From: Methylacidiphilum caldifontis
Lineage (GTDB): Bacteria; Verrucomicrobiota; Verrucomicrobiia; Methylacidiphilales; Methylacidiphilaceae
Assembly (NCBI RefSeq): GCF_017310505.1
Contig: NZ_CP065957.1
Span: 372,001 to 436,000 of the forward strand
Reading direction: 5' to 3'
DNA length: 64,000 nucleotides
The notes under the pieces: generated by a model
Seen by the model: only the letters and a program-made list of their open reading frames with translations
What the model was told of the DNA's origin: nothing
The model's database searches: none
Made by a program: the position numbers and the translations under genes
In this document: positions 8,857-18,040 of the stretch, in pieces
Numbering within the stretch: the stretch's first letter is position 1
How the letters are laid out: each line of letters opens with the position of its first letter

Positions 8857-9372
8857 ATGAAAATAACATTCAGAAAGCTTTTTATCTTCTGTTTTATCCT
8901 TTTCGAATTCAATTTACATGGCCAATTCCCGGAAGAAAATCCCCCTGAACTCCTGACAAATCCTGATGCTACTGTTGTGACTTCTAATACTTTTAAAATG
9001 GATCAAAATATCCACCAAGGTTTTTTTAGTGGTAATGTCATAGCCATCGCAAACAACTTTAAAATGAGATCTAATGAAATGACCGTTTTTTTTGATGAAA
9101 ACGGTTCGGAAATTAAAAAGCTTATAGCTAAAGGAGAAGCTATTCTGATTCAGGAAAAACGAACAGCAAAAGCTGCCCAAATGGAATATATAGTTGCCGA
9201 AGATAAATTGATATTAACGGGAAATCCTGAAGTCATTGAAGAGAATAAGGATCATGTAACAGGCAATGTGATCACTATTTTTCGCAACTCAAACCAAATG
9301 TTTGTGGATGGACATAGCCGTGTTATTCTTCTTAGGACAACTCAAGCTCAAGATCAGCAACAGAAAAAATAA
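8857..9372 (+). CDS. LptA/OstA-like periplasmic LPS transport protein
   Basis: Probable beta-jellyroll bridge protein of LPS transport. I start at the ATG just after the lptC-like stop, which opens directly into a signal peptide (MKITFRKLFIFCFILFEF, then a cleavage region). The mature part shows the OstA pattern: GFFSGNVIAIANNFKMRSNEMTVFF, then KAAQMEYIVAEDKLILTGNPEV and a final VTGNVITIF strand. An earlier in-frame ATG at 8833 would overlap the previous gene and lengthen the signal without benefit. LptB is encoded separately at 46.5 kb. Confidence 0.8.
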   Translation: MKITFRKLFIFCFILFEFNLHGQFPEENPPELLTNPDATVVTSNTFKMDQNIHQGFFSGNVIAIANNFKMRSNEMTVFFDENGSEIKKLIAKGEAILIQEKRTAKAAQMEYIVAEDKLILTGNPEVIEENKDHVTGNVITIFRNSNQMFVDGHSRVILLRTTQAQDQQQKK

Positions 9373-9405
9373 AAATCATGTTATTTTCATCCAAGAAAAG
9401 TGAAA

Positions 9406-10581
9406 ATGGCGGAAAAAATTAGGGTATTGATCCTTTCCACCAGTGCTGGAACTGGACATATTCGTGCGGCTGAGGCATTAGAAAAGGTTTTTTTTGAGGA
9501 TAGCAGGGTTGGACAAGTCGAATGTGTAGACGCCCTAAAATATACGAATAAAATCTTTAGAGATTTTTACTCCAAGCTTTATATCCAGCTTGTTGATACG
9601 GCACCAACCTTTCTCGGTTGGTGGTACCGAACAACAGACGAACCTTGGAAAACCGATAAGATGAGATTCATGCTCGACCGGCTTAATACTCAACCTCTTA
9701 TAGATTTTATCTCCGCTTACAGCCCACATGTAACGGTTTGTACCCACTTTTTGCCCGCTGAGATTATTTCCTATTTAATTTCACAAAAGAAAATAGATTG
9801 CCGACTGTCTATCGTTGTAACAGATTTTCATTGTCATGCTATGTGGCTTTGTCGAGTTTTTCACCGATATTTTGTGGCCAATGAAGAAAGCAAGATTCAC
9901 CTCATCAATCTGGGCATTCCAGCAGAAAGAATCGTTTTCAGCGGCATCCCCATTGACCCTGTATTTAAGCCTTCGAAAAATAAAAAAGAACAGAAAAAAA
10001 ATATGGGCTTTGATCCCGAAACTCCTGTAATCCTTGTTTCAGCAGGAGCTCTGAGTGTAAGCCCTGTAGAAGTCATCCTTGAGTCTCTTGAAACATTGAA
10101 AATGCCTCTTCAAATTGTCGTTGTTTGCGGGAAAAACGTGCAAATGGAAGAAAAAATTCGTATCCAAGCTTCAAAACTTTCAAATCATTCTATACAAGTT
10201 TATGGCTTCACTACAGAGATGCATAAATTCATGGATGTTGCAGACATTTTAATTGGAAAACCAGGAGGACTTACCGCTTCGGAAGCTATGGCTATGGGCC
10301 TACCGATGATAATTATCTCTCCCATTCCTGGCCAGGAAGAATTTAATAGCGATTTTCTTCTCGAAAAAGGGGTAGCTATTAAATGCAACGAGTTTACCAC
10401 TTTAGCCTACAAAGTCCATTATCTGCTTAGCCATCCTCACATTTTAAAACAAATGCAAAAAAATGCTTTAAAACAGGGCAAAGCTGATGCTGCCTATACA
10501 ATTGTTAAAATTCTATTAGATGACGAACTCAATCCTCCTATGCCCGTATGCTTAAACCCCGAGCAGAAGGAAAGAATATGA
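9406..10581 (+). CDS. MGDG-synthase-like glycosyltransferase (GT28)
   Basis: Probable membrane-associated transferase of a sugar to diacylglycerol or a similar lipid. The N-terminal domain opens with VLILSTSAGTGHIRAAEALE, the signature of the MGDG synthase/UgtP group. The C-terminal Rossmann half has LVSAGALSVSP, VVCGKN and the donor-site segment IGKPGGLTASEAMAMGLPMI ending PGQEEFNSDFL. The ATG at 9406 is preferred to a GTG two codons earlier. It follows the LPS genes by only 33 bases. Whether the product is a glycolipid or a cell-wall precursor cannot be told from sequence. Confidence 0.78.
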   Translation: MAEKIRVLILSTSAGTGHIRAAEALEKVFFEDSRVGQVECVDALKYTNKIFRDFYSKLYIQLVDTAPTFLGWWYRTTDEPWKTDKMRFMLDRLNTQPLIDFISAYSPHVTVCTHFLPAEIISYLISQKKIDCRLSIVVTDFHCHAMWLCRVFHRYFVANEESKIHLINLGIPAERIVFSGIPIDPVFKPSKNKKEQKKNMGFDPETPVILVSAGALSVSPVEVILESLETLKMPLQIVVVCGKNVQMEEKIRIQASKLSNHSIQVYGFTTEMHKFMDVADILIGKPGGLTASEAMAMGLPMIIISPIPGQEEFNSDFLLEKGVAIKCNEFTTLAYKVHYLLSHPHILKQMQKNALKQGKADAAYTIVKILLDDELNPPMPVCLNPEQKERI

Positions 10582-10654
10582 TTTATTTTCGGTCTTTATC
10601 ATCCTCTTTTCTATTTTTACAACTCTAAGCGTTTTTTAAACGGAGGCTGTTATA

Positions 10655-12250
10655 ATGCGCAAGGGATATTTAATCTCAAAGTCAAATGTTAAAGATAATA
10701 GAACCCTCTCCTGGCCCTTAGAACTCCCTCATAATGAGTTTTTATGGGGAGTAGCCACCTCACCTTATCAACATGAAGGGGGTATGAATGGAGACGGTGA
10801 GCCCTTAAATAACTGGGCTTGGGCAGAAAAAGAAAGGTTAGTTGAGCCTTCAGGCAGAAGTTGTGATTTTTGGAATCTTGCCGAAGAAGATTTAAAAAGG
10901 GCAAGTAAGCTTGGTCTTAATGCTTTTCGTCTTGGTTTATGTTGGAGTCGGATACAACCAACCTATGTATTACCTGATCCTCATAAACCCACATTCTCTC
11001 CTCCCCCTTTTGATGACCGAGCACTCATGAGGTACTGTAAGATCATCGCTTCTTGCAGGTCGCTGGGAATGGAGCCGATAATCACTCTTCATCATTTTAC
11101 ACATCCTGCTTGGTTAGGACTAGACGCATGGATTAATCGAAACACCATAGATCATTATGTCAATTATGTAGGCTATACTTTAAAATTTCTTCTTGATCAT
11201 TTACCCAAAGACTTCCATTGCCAGCCTCCTCAGTTCCTTTTAACGATCAATGAACCTAATATGCTCTCCACTTGTCATTATCTATATGGTTATTTTCCTT
11301 CTGGACCTAACCGAGGAATCCATGCAGCAACCACCTGCCTCATCCATCTTCTGGAAGCCCATACAAAGGCTTATTTTCTCATTCATTCACTCTATAAATC
11401 TTATGGCCTCAAACCTTTCGTTAGTTTTAACAATTATTCAAGCAATCTTTATTGGCTTGACCTTGCTTGGCTTGATCTCCTTCATGCTGCTTACTTTGGA
11501 ATCAAAAAACAAAAATTATTTTCCTACCTTTGGGATAGAGCCAGGCAATTAGACTCAGCATTTGATAAGATGCGGTTTTCATCCATATCCGCAGTGCGCA
11601 AAATTTTGGGATTACTGCTTAAAAAGACACAGCATTTTCTTGCTTATGCTTGTTCTTTTGAAAGCTCTTGGAAAGAATTGCTGGAAGTCATTTATTGTTC
11701 AAAACAAAGACCTTTTGATTTCATCGCTTTCGATTATTACGATCCTTTTGTTGAACACGCATTGAGATGGCCAAGGTGGAATGATGAACTACCGAAAAGG
11801 AACAAAGCCTTTCATGAATGGCTCATGGAGGCTTTTACAAGTAAATGGTGGGATTGGAGAATGTTACCAGAAGGATTGGCTTTTATTACCCACCAACTTA
11901 CCCATTATCGGCTGCCTCTTTTGATTTCAGAAAATGGGCTGGCTTATCGCTATACCCCTATGGGAACTATGGAAAAAAGAAAAGACTCTGTCTTAAGAAG
12001 CCATTATATTCGAGCTCATGTACGGACGGTACAAAAACTGCGAGCAGAAGGATCACCCCTTTTTGGCTATCTTTACTGGTCACTCGTTGACAACTATGAA
12101 TGGGGATCTTTTTCCCCAAGGTTTGGCCTCTATTCAATCGATTTTAAAAACGGACTTCATCGAAAAGAAGTAGATGTTTTTGGTGAAAATCCTGCAAAAA
12201 TATATGCTGAAGAAATAAACAATGCCCGAATAAGCATGACTTACAGGTAA
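10655..12250 (+). CDS. Family 1 glycoside hydrolase (beta-glucosidase-like)
   Basis: Retaining beta-glycosidase with a TIM barrel. The N-terminus has FLWGVATSPYQHEGG, the GH1 start motif. TINEPN holds the acid/base Glu (about residue 201), LLISENGLAYRY holds the nucleophile Glu (about 430), and GYLYWSLVDNYEWG with RFGLYSID is the C-terminal GH1 signature. Length 531 is slightly long for the family, with an inserted stretch around residues 290-350. A good Shine-Dalgarno (GGAGG) lies upstream of the ATG. No signal peptide is evident, so it is likely cytoplasmic. Substrate unknown. Confidence 0.88.
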   Translation: MRKGYLISKSNVKDNRTLSWPLELPHNEFLWGVATSPYQHEGGMNGDGEPLNNWAWAEKERLVEPSGRSCDFWNLAEEDLKRASKLGLNAFRLGLCWSRIQPTYVLPDPHKPTFSPPPFDDRALMRYCKIIASCRSLGMEPIITLHHFTHPAWLGLDAWINRNTIDHYVNYVGYTLKFLLDHLPKDFHCQPPQFLLTINEPNMLSTCHYLYGYFPSGPNRGIHAATTCLIHLLEAHTKAYFLIHSLYKSYGLKPFVSFNNYSSNLYWLDLAWLDLLHAAYFGIKKQKLFSYLWDRARQLDSAFDKMRFSSISAVRKILGLLLKKTQHFLAYACSFESSWKELLEVIYCSKQRPFDFIAFDYYDPFVEHALRWPRWNDELPKRNKAFHEWLMEAFTSKWWDWRMLPEGLAFITHQLTHYRLPLLISENGLAYRYTPMGTMEKRKDSVLRSHYIRAHVRTVQKLRAEGSPLFGYLYWSLVDNYEWGSFSPRFGLYSIDFKNGLHRKEVDVFGENPAKIYAEEINNARISMTYR

Positions 12251-12258
12251 AATCAACT

Positions 12259-12918
12259 ATGAAAGAACCCATAATTTATACTGGAGGTGAACTCCAAACG
12301 AACGCTTACCTAATTCCTGGGAAAAAAGCTTATGTCTGTATTGACGCCCCCCAGGGAATTACCTCCTTTCTTACCCAAAGGAAAATTGAAGTTGAAACTC
12401 TACTGCTCACTCATGGACATTTCGATCATATATGGGAAGCTCATTTGATAGAAAAAACTTTCCAATGTCCTGTTTACATTCATCCCGCTGACTATAACCT
12501 ATTGCACCATTCTGGAGGCAGCGCCTATGTGGGGATAAAAGCAACCATTCCATCTCCAAAAGAGATTATCCCTCTACCTGTCCTTGCGGGAAGCAGCATT
12601 CATTGGGGTTGCAGTGGGCTAGAATTTATCCTTTTCCATATTCCAGGGCATAGCCCAGGCAGTGTAGCTTTTTATGTAGCCCGGATGCATGCCGTATTTT
12701 GCGGGGATATCCTTTTTGCCGGCTCCATCGGTCGAACAGATTTACCCGGAGGAAGCCTTAGCTCTCTTCTTGAAGGCATTAAAAATTACCTCTTTTCTTT
12801 ACCCGATAACACTGTTGTTTATCCCGGCCATGGTCCCTCAACCACTATTCTGAAAGAAAAAGAAACCAATCCTTTTTTTAATAAACAACTAGAAGGAAAA
12901 TCTTCTTTTTTCCTATAA
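12259..12918 (+). CDS. Metallo-beta-lactamase-fold hydrolase (glyoxalase II-like)
   Basis: Zinc hydrolase of the glyoxalase II/YcbL type. The metal motif THGHFDHIWEA sits at about residues 52-62, IPGHSPGSVAFYV supplies the third-strand His, CGDILFAGSIGRTDLPGG the bridging Asp, and VYPGHGP the last His. Length 219 matches small single-domain YcbL-type enzymes without the glyoxalase II C-terminal substrate domain. It starts eight bases after the GH1 stop, so the two are probably cotranscribed. The exact thioester or other substrate is unknown. Confidence 0.85.
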   Translation: MKEPIIYTGGELQTNAYLIPGKKAYVCIDAPQGITSFLTQRKIEVETLLLTHGHFDHIWEAHLIEKTFQCPVYIHPADYNLLHHSGGSAYVGIKATIPSPKEIIPLPVLAGSSIHWGCSGLEFILFHIPGHSPGSVAFYVARMHAVFCGDILFAGSIGRTDLPGGSLSSLLEGIKNYLFSLPDNTVVYPGHGPSTTILKEKETNPFFNKQLEGKSSFFL

Positions 12919-13004
12919 AAAACGGAATATAAAAAGTCTTTATAAGATATGACCTATAGGGTAAAAAATTAAAAATTTTTATTAATTTTAATGGGATAAA
13001 TATA

Positions 13005-14399
13005 ATGGATATAAAGAAAATTATAGAATCACGAATGGGAGAAAATTATTCTCTCCATCACCAATACATTAATAGGACTCTTGTCCAGGTCCAAAGAATC
13101 ATAGGTTTCGATAAGGTTTATACAAAAGCAAAGGGAGCTTATCTCTATGACAAGGAGGGAAATAAATACTTGGATTTTCTTGGGGGTTTTGGAGTCTTCG
13201 CTATAGGAAGAAACAATCCAGAAATAAAAAAGGCCATCATTGATGTACTCGACATGGATCTGCCTAACATGGTACAGATGGATTCGGCACTTTTGAGTGG
13301 CCTTCTGGCAGAAGCGCTAGTAAAAAAATTTTCTGAACGCGGTCTTCCTCATCTTAATGCTGTTTTCATTTGCAATAGTGGAACCGAAGCCATTGAAGGA
13401 GCCATAAAATTTGCAAGAGCTGCAACCAACCGCCCTCGTATTCTTTCTTTGATTAATTCTTTTCATGGATTAAGCATGGGATCGTTATCAGTTTCTGGAA
13501 ACCCTTATTTTCATGAGGGATTTGGTCCCTTTCTTCCTGGTTGCGAGCATATAGCAATGGGCGATTTAAATGGATTAGAACATGAGTTAAAAAAGGGGGA
13601 TGTTGCAGCCTTTCTGTTTGAACCTGTCCAGGGAAAAGGCGTTTACTTTCCTAAAGATGATTATTTCATTGAAGCTCAAAAATTATGCAGGAAATACGGC
13701 ACTTTACTCCTTTGCGATGAAGTGCAAACAGGACTAGGCAGAACAGGGAAATGGTTTGCGTTTGAACATTGGCATCTGGAACCTGATATAGTTACTCTGG
13801 CTAAAGCCCTAAGTGGAGGCTACGTTCCCTGTGGAGCAATTATTACCCGCAGAGAAATTTATCAAAAGGTTTTTAACCGGCTCGATCGGTGCATTGTCCA
13901 TTCATCAACCTTTGGTCGAAATAATCTGGCCTGTGCCTGTGGTCTTGCGACCTTATCCATTCTTGAAGAAAATCAATTAATCGAAAATGCTAAAAATTGT
14001 GGAGAAAAGATAGAGACGGCTTTAATTGGTCTACAAAAAAAACATGAATGGATAAAAGAAGTCCGCGTAAAAGGACTGATGATCGCTATCGAATTTGGCG
14101 AGCCGAAATCTTTAACGGGCAAAATGGCTTGGAAAACTATTCATGCGATGGATAAAGGACTATTTCCTCAATTGATCGTTTCTGCATTAATGGCTGAACA
14201 TAGGATATTGAGTCAGGTTGCCGCTAATAATCAGGACATTGTCAAATGCCTGCCTCCATTGATTATTGGTGATGAAGAAATCAACTACTTCATATCTTCT
14301 TTGGATGCGGTTCTTGCTGAGTTGAAAAAATTCCCTGGACCTCTTTGGAATCTGGGAACTAATTTCATGAAAGCGATGAAATCCCAGAAAGAAAATTAA
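13005..14399 (+). CDS. Class III PLP-dependent aminotransferase
   Basis: Fold type I aminotransferase of the ornithine/putrescine group. Visible features: LDFLGGFGVFAIGRNNP near residue 55, FICNSGTEAIEGAIKFAR for phosphate binding, LLCDEVQTGLGRTGKWFAFEHW with the PLP-ring Asp, and TLAKALSGGYVPCGA with the Schiff-base Lys (about residue 268). The extended N-terminus resembles what I recall of hopanoid-tailoring aminotransferases (HpnO), but this is recollection, not an alignment. No hopanoid gene lies beside it; a putrescine or ornithine substrate is equally possible. Confidence 0.82.
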   Translation: MDIKKIIESRMGENYSLHHQYINRTLVQVQRIIGFDKVYTKAKGAYLYDKEGNKYLDFLGGFGVFAIGRNNPEIKKAIIDVLDMDLPNMVQMDSALLSGLLAEALVKKFSERGLPHLNAVFICNSGTEAIEGAIKFARAATNRPRILSLINSFHGLSMGSLSVSGNPYFHEGFGPFLPGCEHIAMGDLNGLEHELKKGDVAAFLFEPVQGKGVYFPKDDYFIEAQKLCRKYGTLLLCDEVQTGLGRTGKWFAFEHWHLEPDIVTLAKALSGGYVPCGAIITRREIYQKVFNRLDRCIVHSSTFGRNNLACACGLATLSILEENQLIENAKNCGEKIETALIGLQKKHEWIKEVRVKGLMIAIEFGEPKSLTGKMAWKTIHAMDKGLFPQLIVSALMAEHRILSQVAANNQDIVKCLPPLIIGDEEINYFISSLDAVLAELKKFPGPLWNLGTNFMKAMKSQKEN

Positions 14400-14418
14400 G
14401 AGAATGACGCTCTCTTTT
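14398..14418 (+). terminator. Possible terminator after the aminotransferase gene
   Basis: AAGAGA pairs with TCTCTT across a seven-base loop and is followed by TTC. The stem can be lengthened by partly matched purine-rich and pyrimidine-rich flanks. It lies between two convergent genes, so it could act in both directions. The stem is short and AT-rich, and the call is tentative. Confidence 0.35.
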
Positions 14419-14482
14419 CTTCTGCCCTGGGATTTCCTTCATTGACTCAAGTTTAAAGAGCTGGGTTTATGTCATCTTCCCT

Positions 14483-15391
14483 TTAATGGTATTCCCAAAG
14501 ACCCCCTTTTTTCCAGAATGCTGATCTTGACCAATAAAAAAGATATTGTTGGGCATAACCTGCAAAAGGACCGAAATAGGTTGAAGAAAAATCGATAAGA
14601 TCTTTAGAAGTTATCTTGGTTTTGTTTAAGAAAGAGGGGTAAAAAGTTTTTAATACTCTTTCCATCCATCGGTCGATAGGAAAAACATCTAGTCTTGCAA
14701 ATCCAAAAAGAAGTACACAGTCGGCAATTTTTCTTCCTACCCCTGGCAACTCCATTAGTATATGTCTAATGTTTTCTGTTGAAGTCTTCTCAAGCTCAAA
14801 GAAGTAATCTTTTTTCATTGGCCAAATAATGGATGAAACTGACCAAATAAAATCTGAACGGAAACCCAGTTTAGCCTCTTTTAACCCTGTAGGTCCTCTG
14901 TCCAGGATCTCTTCAGCAGTGGGAAAGGAAAAAAACCCTGGATAGACTTCACGACCATAAAAAGCTCTTATCCGGCTGACTATTTTGCGAATTTGAACTA
15001 TCGGTTTTGCAGAGGAACAGAGAAAGCTGACAAGAGTCTCCCACGGATCCTGTTTTAATATCCTGAGCCTAGGGCAATAATGCAACGCTTTATTCAAAGT
15101 CCTATCTTTTGGGGGAAAACTGCTCAACACTTTTTCAAGATCCAGTTCAATTTGGAAATACTTTTTAAAAGCACAAAAAGAACCCAGTGGGCTATAAATT
15201 GACAGCTTTTTTTCGGGAACTAAAGCATAAGGCACTTCACCTATTTGGCCTATCCATATGCCATTTGCTAACCTCTGCCATGAAAAAGTCTGACCCGATC
15301 CCAAAGTGGCATCGATATCGACAAGTTGCTTATCAACTTCTCCAACAAGAGACCAATCACAGCTAATTTGCTCAATGGAGTAATCCAGCAT
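14483..15391 (-). CDS. OGG1-type 8-oxoguanine DNA glycosylase
   Basis: Bifunctional base-excision repair enzyme for oxidised guanine. The N-terminal domain carries the OGG1 motif GQTFSWQR near residue 34. The helix-hairpin-helix reads LMELPGVGRKIADCVLLFG, with the Lys at the position of human OGG1 Lys249. The catalytic Asp lies 19 residues further on in VFPIDRW, the same spacing as Lys249-Asp268. Length about 302 fits OGG1. I start at the ATG at 15391; a TTG five codons upstream is also in frame. Eukaryote-like OGG1 rather than MutM is the notable point. Confidence 0.9.
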   Translation of the reverse strand: MLDYSIEQISCDWSLVGEVDKQLVDIDATLGSGQTFSWQRLANGIWIGQIGEVPYALVPEKKLSIYSPLGSFCAFKKYFQIELDLEKVLSSFPPKDRTLNKALHYCPRLRILKQDPWETLVSFLCSSAKPIVQIRKIVSRIRAFYGREVYPGFFSFPTAEEILDRGPTGLKEAKLGFRSDFIWSVSSIIWPMKKDYFFELEKTSTENIRHILMELPGVGRKIADCVLLFGFARLDVFPIDRWMERVLKTFYPSFLNKTKITSKDLIDFSSTYFGPFAGYAQQYLFYWSRSAFWKKGGLWEYH

Positions 15392-15450
15392 ATTTTTATA
15401 ATGCAATCAAACATCCTCATCATATTATTTAACTTATTGAATACTCATTT

Positions 15451-16389
15451 ATGAAGTTTAGAAATTATTACGAAATATTGGGAGTAGACAAGAACGCAAC
15501 TCAAGATGAGATTAGATCAGCTTTCAGGCGTCTTGCTCGAATTTATCATCCTGATGTAGCTAAAGATAAAAAAGCCGCTGAAGAGAAATTTAAAGATATA
15601 AACGAAGCATACGAAGTCTTGAGTGACCCCGAAAAGAGAAAAAAATATGACCAGATGTTTGAGTCATGGGATAGAACACAAGAAGAATTTGTCCCTCCAT
15701 TCTGGTCTGCTCCAAAAGGATGGACATATCAACAAAGATACGAGCCCGAATTTGGAGGCACAGGCTTTAGTGATTTCTTTGAGGCCTTTTTTACAGAGCA
15801 TGGCGGGCTTTTTTCCAATCTTTTTCAAAAAAACGGTGACACGGCCCTTAAAAAACAGAAGGGCAGAGATTTATCAGCAGAAATCCTGGTTAGCCTTGAT
15901 GAAGTTCTTCATGGTTCAGTGCGTCAAATCACCATATCTCGCCCGTTTAATGGAGGAAGTCGTAAAGATACCTACCAGATTACTATTCCCATTGGTATAG
16001 AAGAAGGCCAAAGAATCCGACTCGCCGGACTAGGAGAACCTTCAGCTTTTGGGAAGGCGGGTGATCTTTTTTTGAAGGTCAAATATGCAAAGCATCCCTT
16101 CTTTAGAGTCGAAGGTAAAGATCTTTACTATGATCTCGAAATTCCTCCCTGGGATGCAGCATTAGGGTCAAAAGTTCAGATTCCAACCTTGGAAGGGCAG
16201 GTCAACTTAAAAATTCCGCCGGGTTGTAAATCTGGAACTAAACTACGCCTTAAAGGTCTAGGCCTCCCTTACCGAGAAGGGGGAAAAAGAGGAGATCTTT
16301 ACGTGGTCATTTCAATAAATGTACCACAAGCTATAAACCCTGAGGAAAGAAAGCTTTGGGAACAACTCAGTAAAAAGAAATATCAATAG
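15451..16389 (+). CDS. cbpA: CbpA-type DnaJ co-chaperone
   Basis: Hsp40 that delivers substrates to DnaK. The N-terminal J domain (residues 4-67) has YYEILGVDKNATQDEI, the HPD tripeptide in IYHPDVAKD and NEAYEVLSDPEKR. A short linker with aromatic residues follows, then the two DnaJ C-terminal beta domains (KGRDLSAEILVSLDEVLHGS, IPIGIEEGQRIRLAGLG). There is no CxxCxGxG zinc finger, which separates CbpA from DnaJ. Its partner modulator gene starts seven bases downstream. Confidence 0.93.
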   Translation: MKFRNYYEILGVDKNATQDEIRSAFRRLARIYHPDVAKDKKAAEEKFKDINEAYEVLSDPEKRKKYDQMFESWDRTQEEFVPPFWSAPKGWTYQQRYEPEFGGTGFSDFFEAFFTEHGGLFSNLFQKNGDTALKKQKGRDLSAEILVSLDEVLHGSVRQITISRPFNGGSRKDTYQITIPIGIEEGQRIRLAGLGEPSAFGKAGDLFLKVKYAKHPFFRVEGKDLYYDLEIPPWDAALGSKVQIPTLEGQVNLKIPPGCKSGTKLRLKGLGLPYREGGKRGDLYVVISINVPQAINPEERKLWEQLSKKKYQ

Positions 16390-16396
16390 AGAAAGA

Positions 16397-16696
16397 ATGA
16401 ATAACGAAGAAAAGGAAAATAATCAAACCCTTACTATCCTTGCTGCAGGAGAAGGAAAAATCAGGCTTTATTCTCTTGAAGGCTTATCAAGAGAAACGGG
16501 AGTTGATATCGAAATTGTTTCACTGTATATACGGATGGGGTTAATCAGTCCCTGTGATTCACCGCATGGAGAGGACCTTTTCAATGACGATGCTGTTTTT
16601 CTCCTTAAGCAGTTTGAAAGGCTAAGATTAGAATACAGAATGGGATTCCAAGCCATCATCAGGTTTTATAGAATATTCAAGGCCTTGCAAAAATAA
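16397..16696 (+). CDS. cbpM: CbpM-like chaperone modulator
   Basis: Small MerR-like helical protein (99 residues) expected to bind the J domain of CbpA and modulate it. It contains SLEGLSRETGVDIEIVSLYIRMGLISP, a CbpM/MerR-type helix-turn-helix with a degenerate DNA-binding region, and FNDDAVFLLKQFERLRLEYRMGF, matching the helical tail of CbpM. Position directly after cbpA, in the same operon, is the strongest support. Confidence 0.85.
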   Translation: MNNEEKENNQTLTILAAGEGKIRLYSLEGLSRETGVDIEIVSLYIRMGLISPCDSPHGEDLFNDDAVFLLKQFERLRLEYRMGFQAIIRFYRIFKALQK

Positions 16697-16741
16697 ACAA
16701 TCCTAAGGTCATAATCCTCGGGCTTCTTTTTTATCCATAAC

Positions 16742-17920
16742 ATGATTACTGAATACGACAGCCAAACTCCTCTCCTCCAAGAGATCCTTTGTCTAATCAA
16801 GAATCAAGGGCCTATTCCTTTCGATACCTATATGTCGATTCATCAAAGTCATCCCCTATACGGATATTATTCTAGAGGTACTCGAAAACGGATTGGGAAA
16901 AGGGGAGATTTTTTCACAAGTGTTTCTGTAGGTTCTCTTTTTGGTGAGAGCCTTGCAATGCAATGTAGTGAAGCTTGGAAGCAATTAAAAATGAATGGCT
17001 CTCTATGGATTGTAGAGGCAGGTGCAGGAGGAGCAGAACTTGCTTGTGATATCGTCGATTGGTTGGATAAAAACGAAGCGGATTTATCGAAGCAGTTATC
17101 TTATCTCTTTATTGAGCCATTTTCCCACAACCAAAAAGAGCAACAAAGGGAAATTGAAAAGCGGATAGGCAAAACTGACCGTTTTTGTTGGGTAACAGGC
17201 TGTGAAGATCTCCCCTCTTTTTGCTCTCCTGTCATTTTAATCGCCAACGAATTTCTCGATAGCCTACCTGTCAAACGCATAACCTTTCGTAATGGCTGTT
17301 GGATGGAGCAATACGTAGGGATTAACAAAGAAAATAAACTTAATTTTATAGAACTGCCTCTCTCTGCCCGAAGCGGACTCGATGAGCTTATTAAAAAATT
17401 ACCTCTTCCGCAAATAGAAGGATATACAACAGAAATCCACACCGAAGCGTTGAAGTGGATTACAAAGCTAGCTCAAAAACTGAATTGCTGCCTTCTTTTC
17501 ATTATCGATTATGGATTAGCGGAAGAGGAATATTTTGCTCCTTGGCGATCAAATGGCACCCTTCGTTGTTATAAAAATCATAAAATTTTTTCAGATCCCT
17601 TTCTCTTTGTTGGCATGAGCGACATCACAACGCATCTTAATTTTAGTCTTATTGTAAAAACAGCAGAAGAAAATGGAATGGAACCAATAGGATGGCTAGA
17701 CCAACATCATTTTTTTATGGGATGTTTAGAAAAATGGCATTCTAGAGATCCCCTGTTTCTTTCTAAAAACCCACAAAGGGAACAATGGATAAGAAAATTT
17801 TTTATGCTTTCCCACCCCCTTTTCATGGGAAATAATTTTAAGTTTTTGTTACTCTCTAAAAACCTTCCCCTTTCCCTAAAGCTACCTGGACTTAAATTTT
17901 GCCAATCAAAAAAGCCATGA
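16742..17920 (+). CDS. MidA/NDUFAF7-family SAM-dependent methyltransferase
   Basis: Class I methyltransferase of the DUF185 family, related to NDUFAF7, which methylates an arginine of respiratory complex I in mitochondria. N-terminal features match: GPIPFDTYMSIHQSHPLYGYYSRG, then GKRGDFFTSVSVGSLFGE, the SAM-binding WIVEAGAGGAELACDI and ANEFLDSLPVKR. LFIIDYGLAEEEYFAP near residue 255 is also typical. Length 392 is normal. The bacterial substrate is not established; no complex I gene lies near. Confidence 0.88.
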   Translation: MITEYDSQTPLLQEILCLIKNQGPIPFDTYMSIHQSHPLYGYYSRGTRKRIGKRGDFFTSVSVGSLFGESLAMQCSEAWKQLKMNGSLWIVEAGAGGAELACDIVDWLDKNEADLSKQLSYLFIEPFSHNQKEQQREIEKRIGKTDRFCWVTGCEDLPSFCSPVILIANEFLDSLPVKRITFRNGCWMEQYVGINKENKLNFIELPLSARSGLDELIKKLPLPQIEGYTTEIHTEALKWITKLAQKLNCCLLFIIDYGLAEEEYFAPWRSNGTLRCYKNHKIFSDPFLFVGMSDITTHLNFSLIVKTAEENGMEPIGWLDQHHFFMGCLEKWHSRDPLFLSKNPQREQWIRKFFMLSHPLFMGNNFKFLLLSKNLPLSLKLPGLKFCQSKKP

Positions 17921-18040
17921 AAAATCTATTCTAAATTGCTTTGTTTATATCCAATAAGAGATGTATGCTATCAAACAAATTAGATTAACCCTTAGCTTTA
18001 TTTTTTATTCTACTTCTTTTTTTCATAGCATTTCCCTTAT

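Noticed and set aside
11250-12090. Alternative-frame open frames inside the GH1 gene
   Set aside because: The GH1 frame carries all catalytic motifs across the region; the others are shadows.
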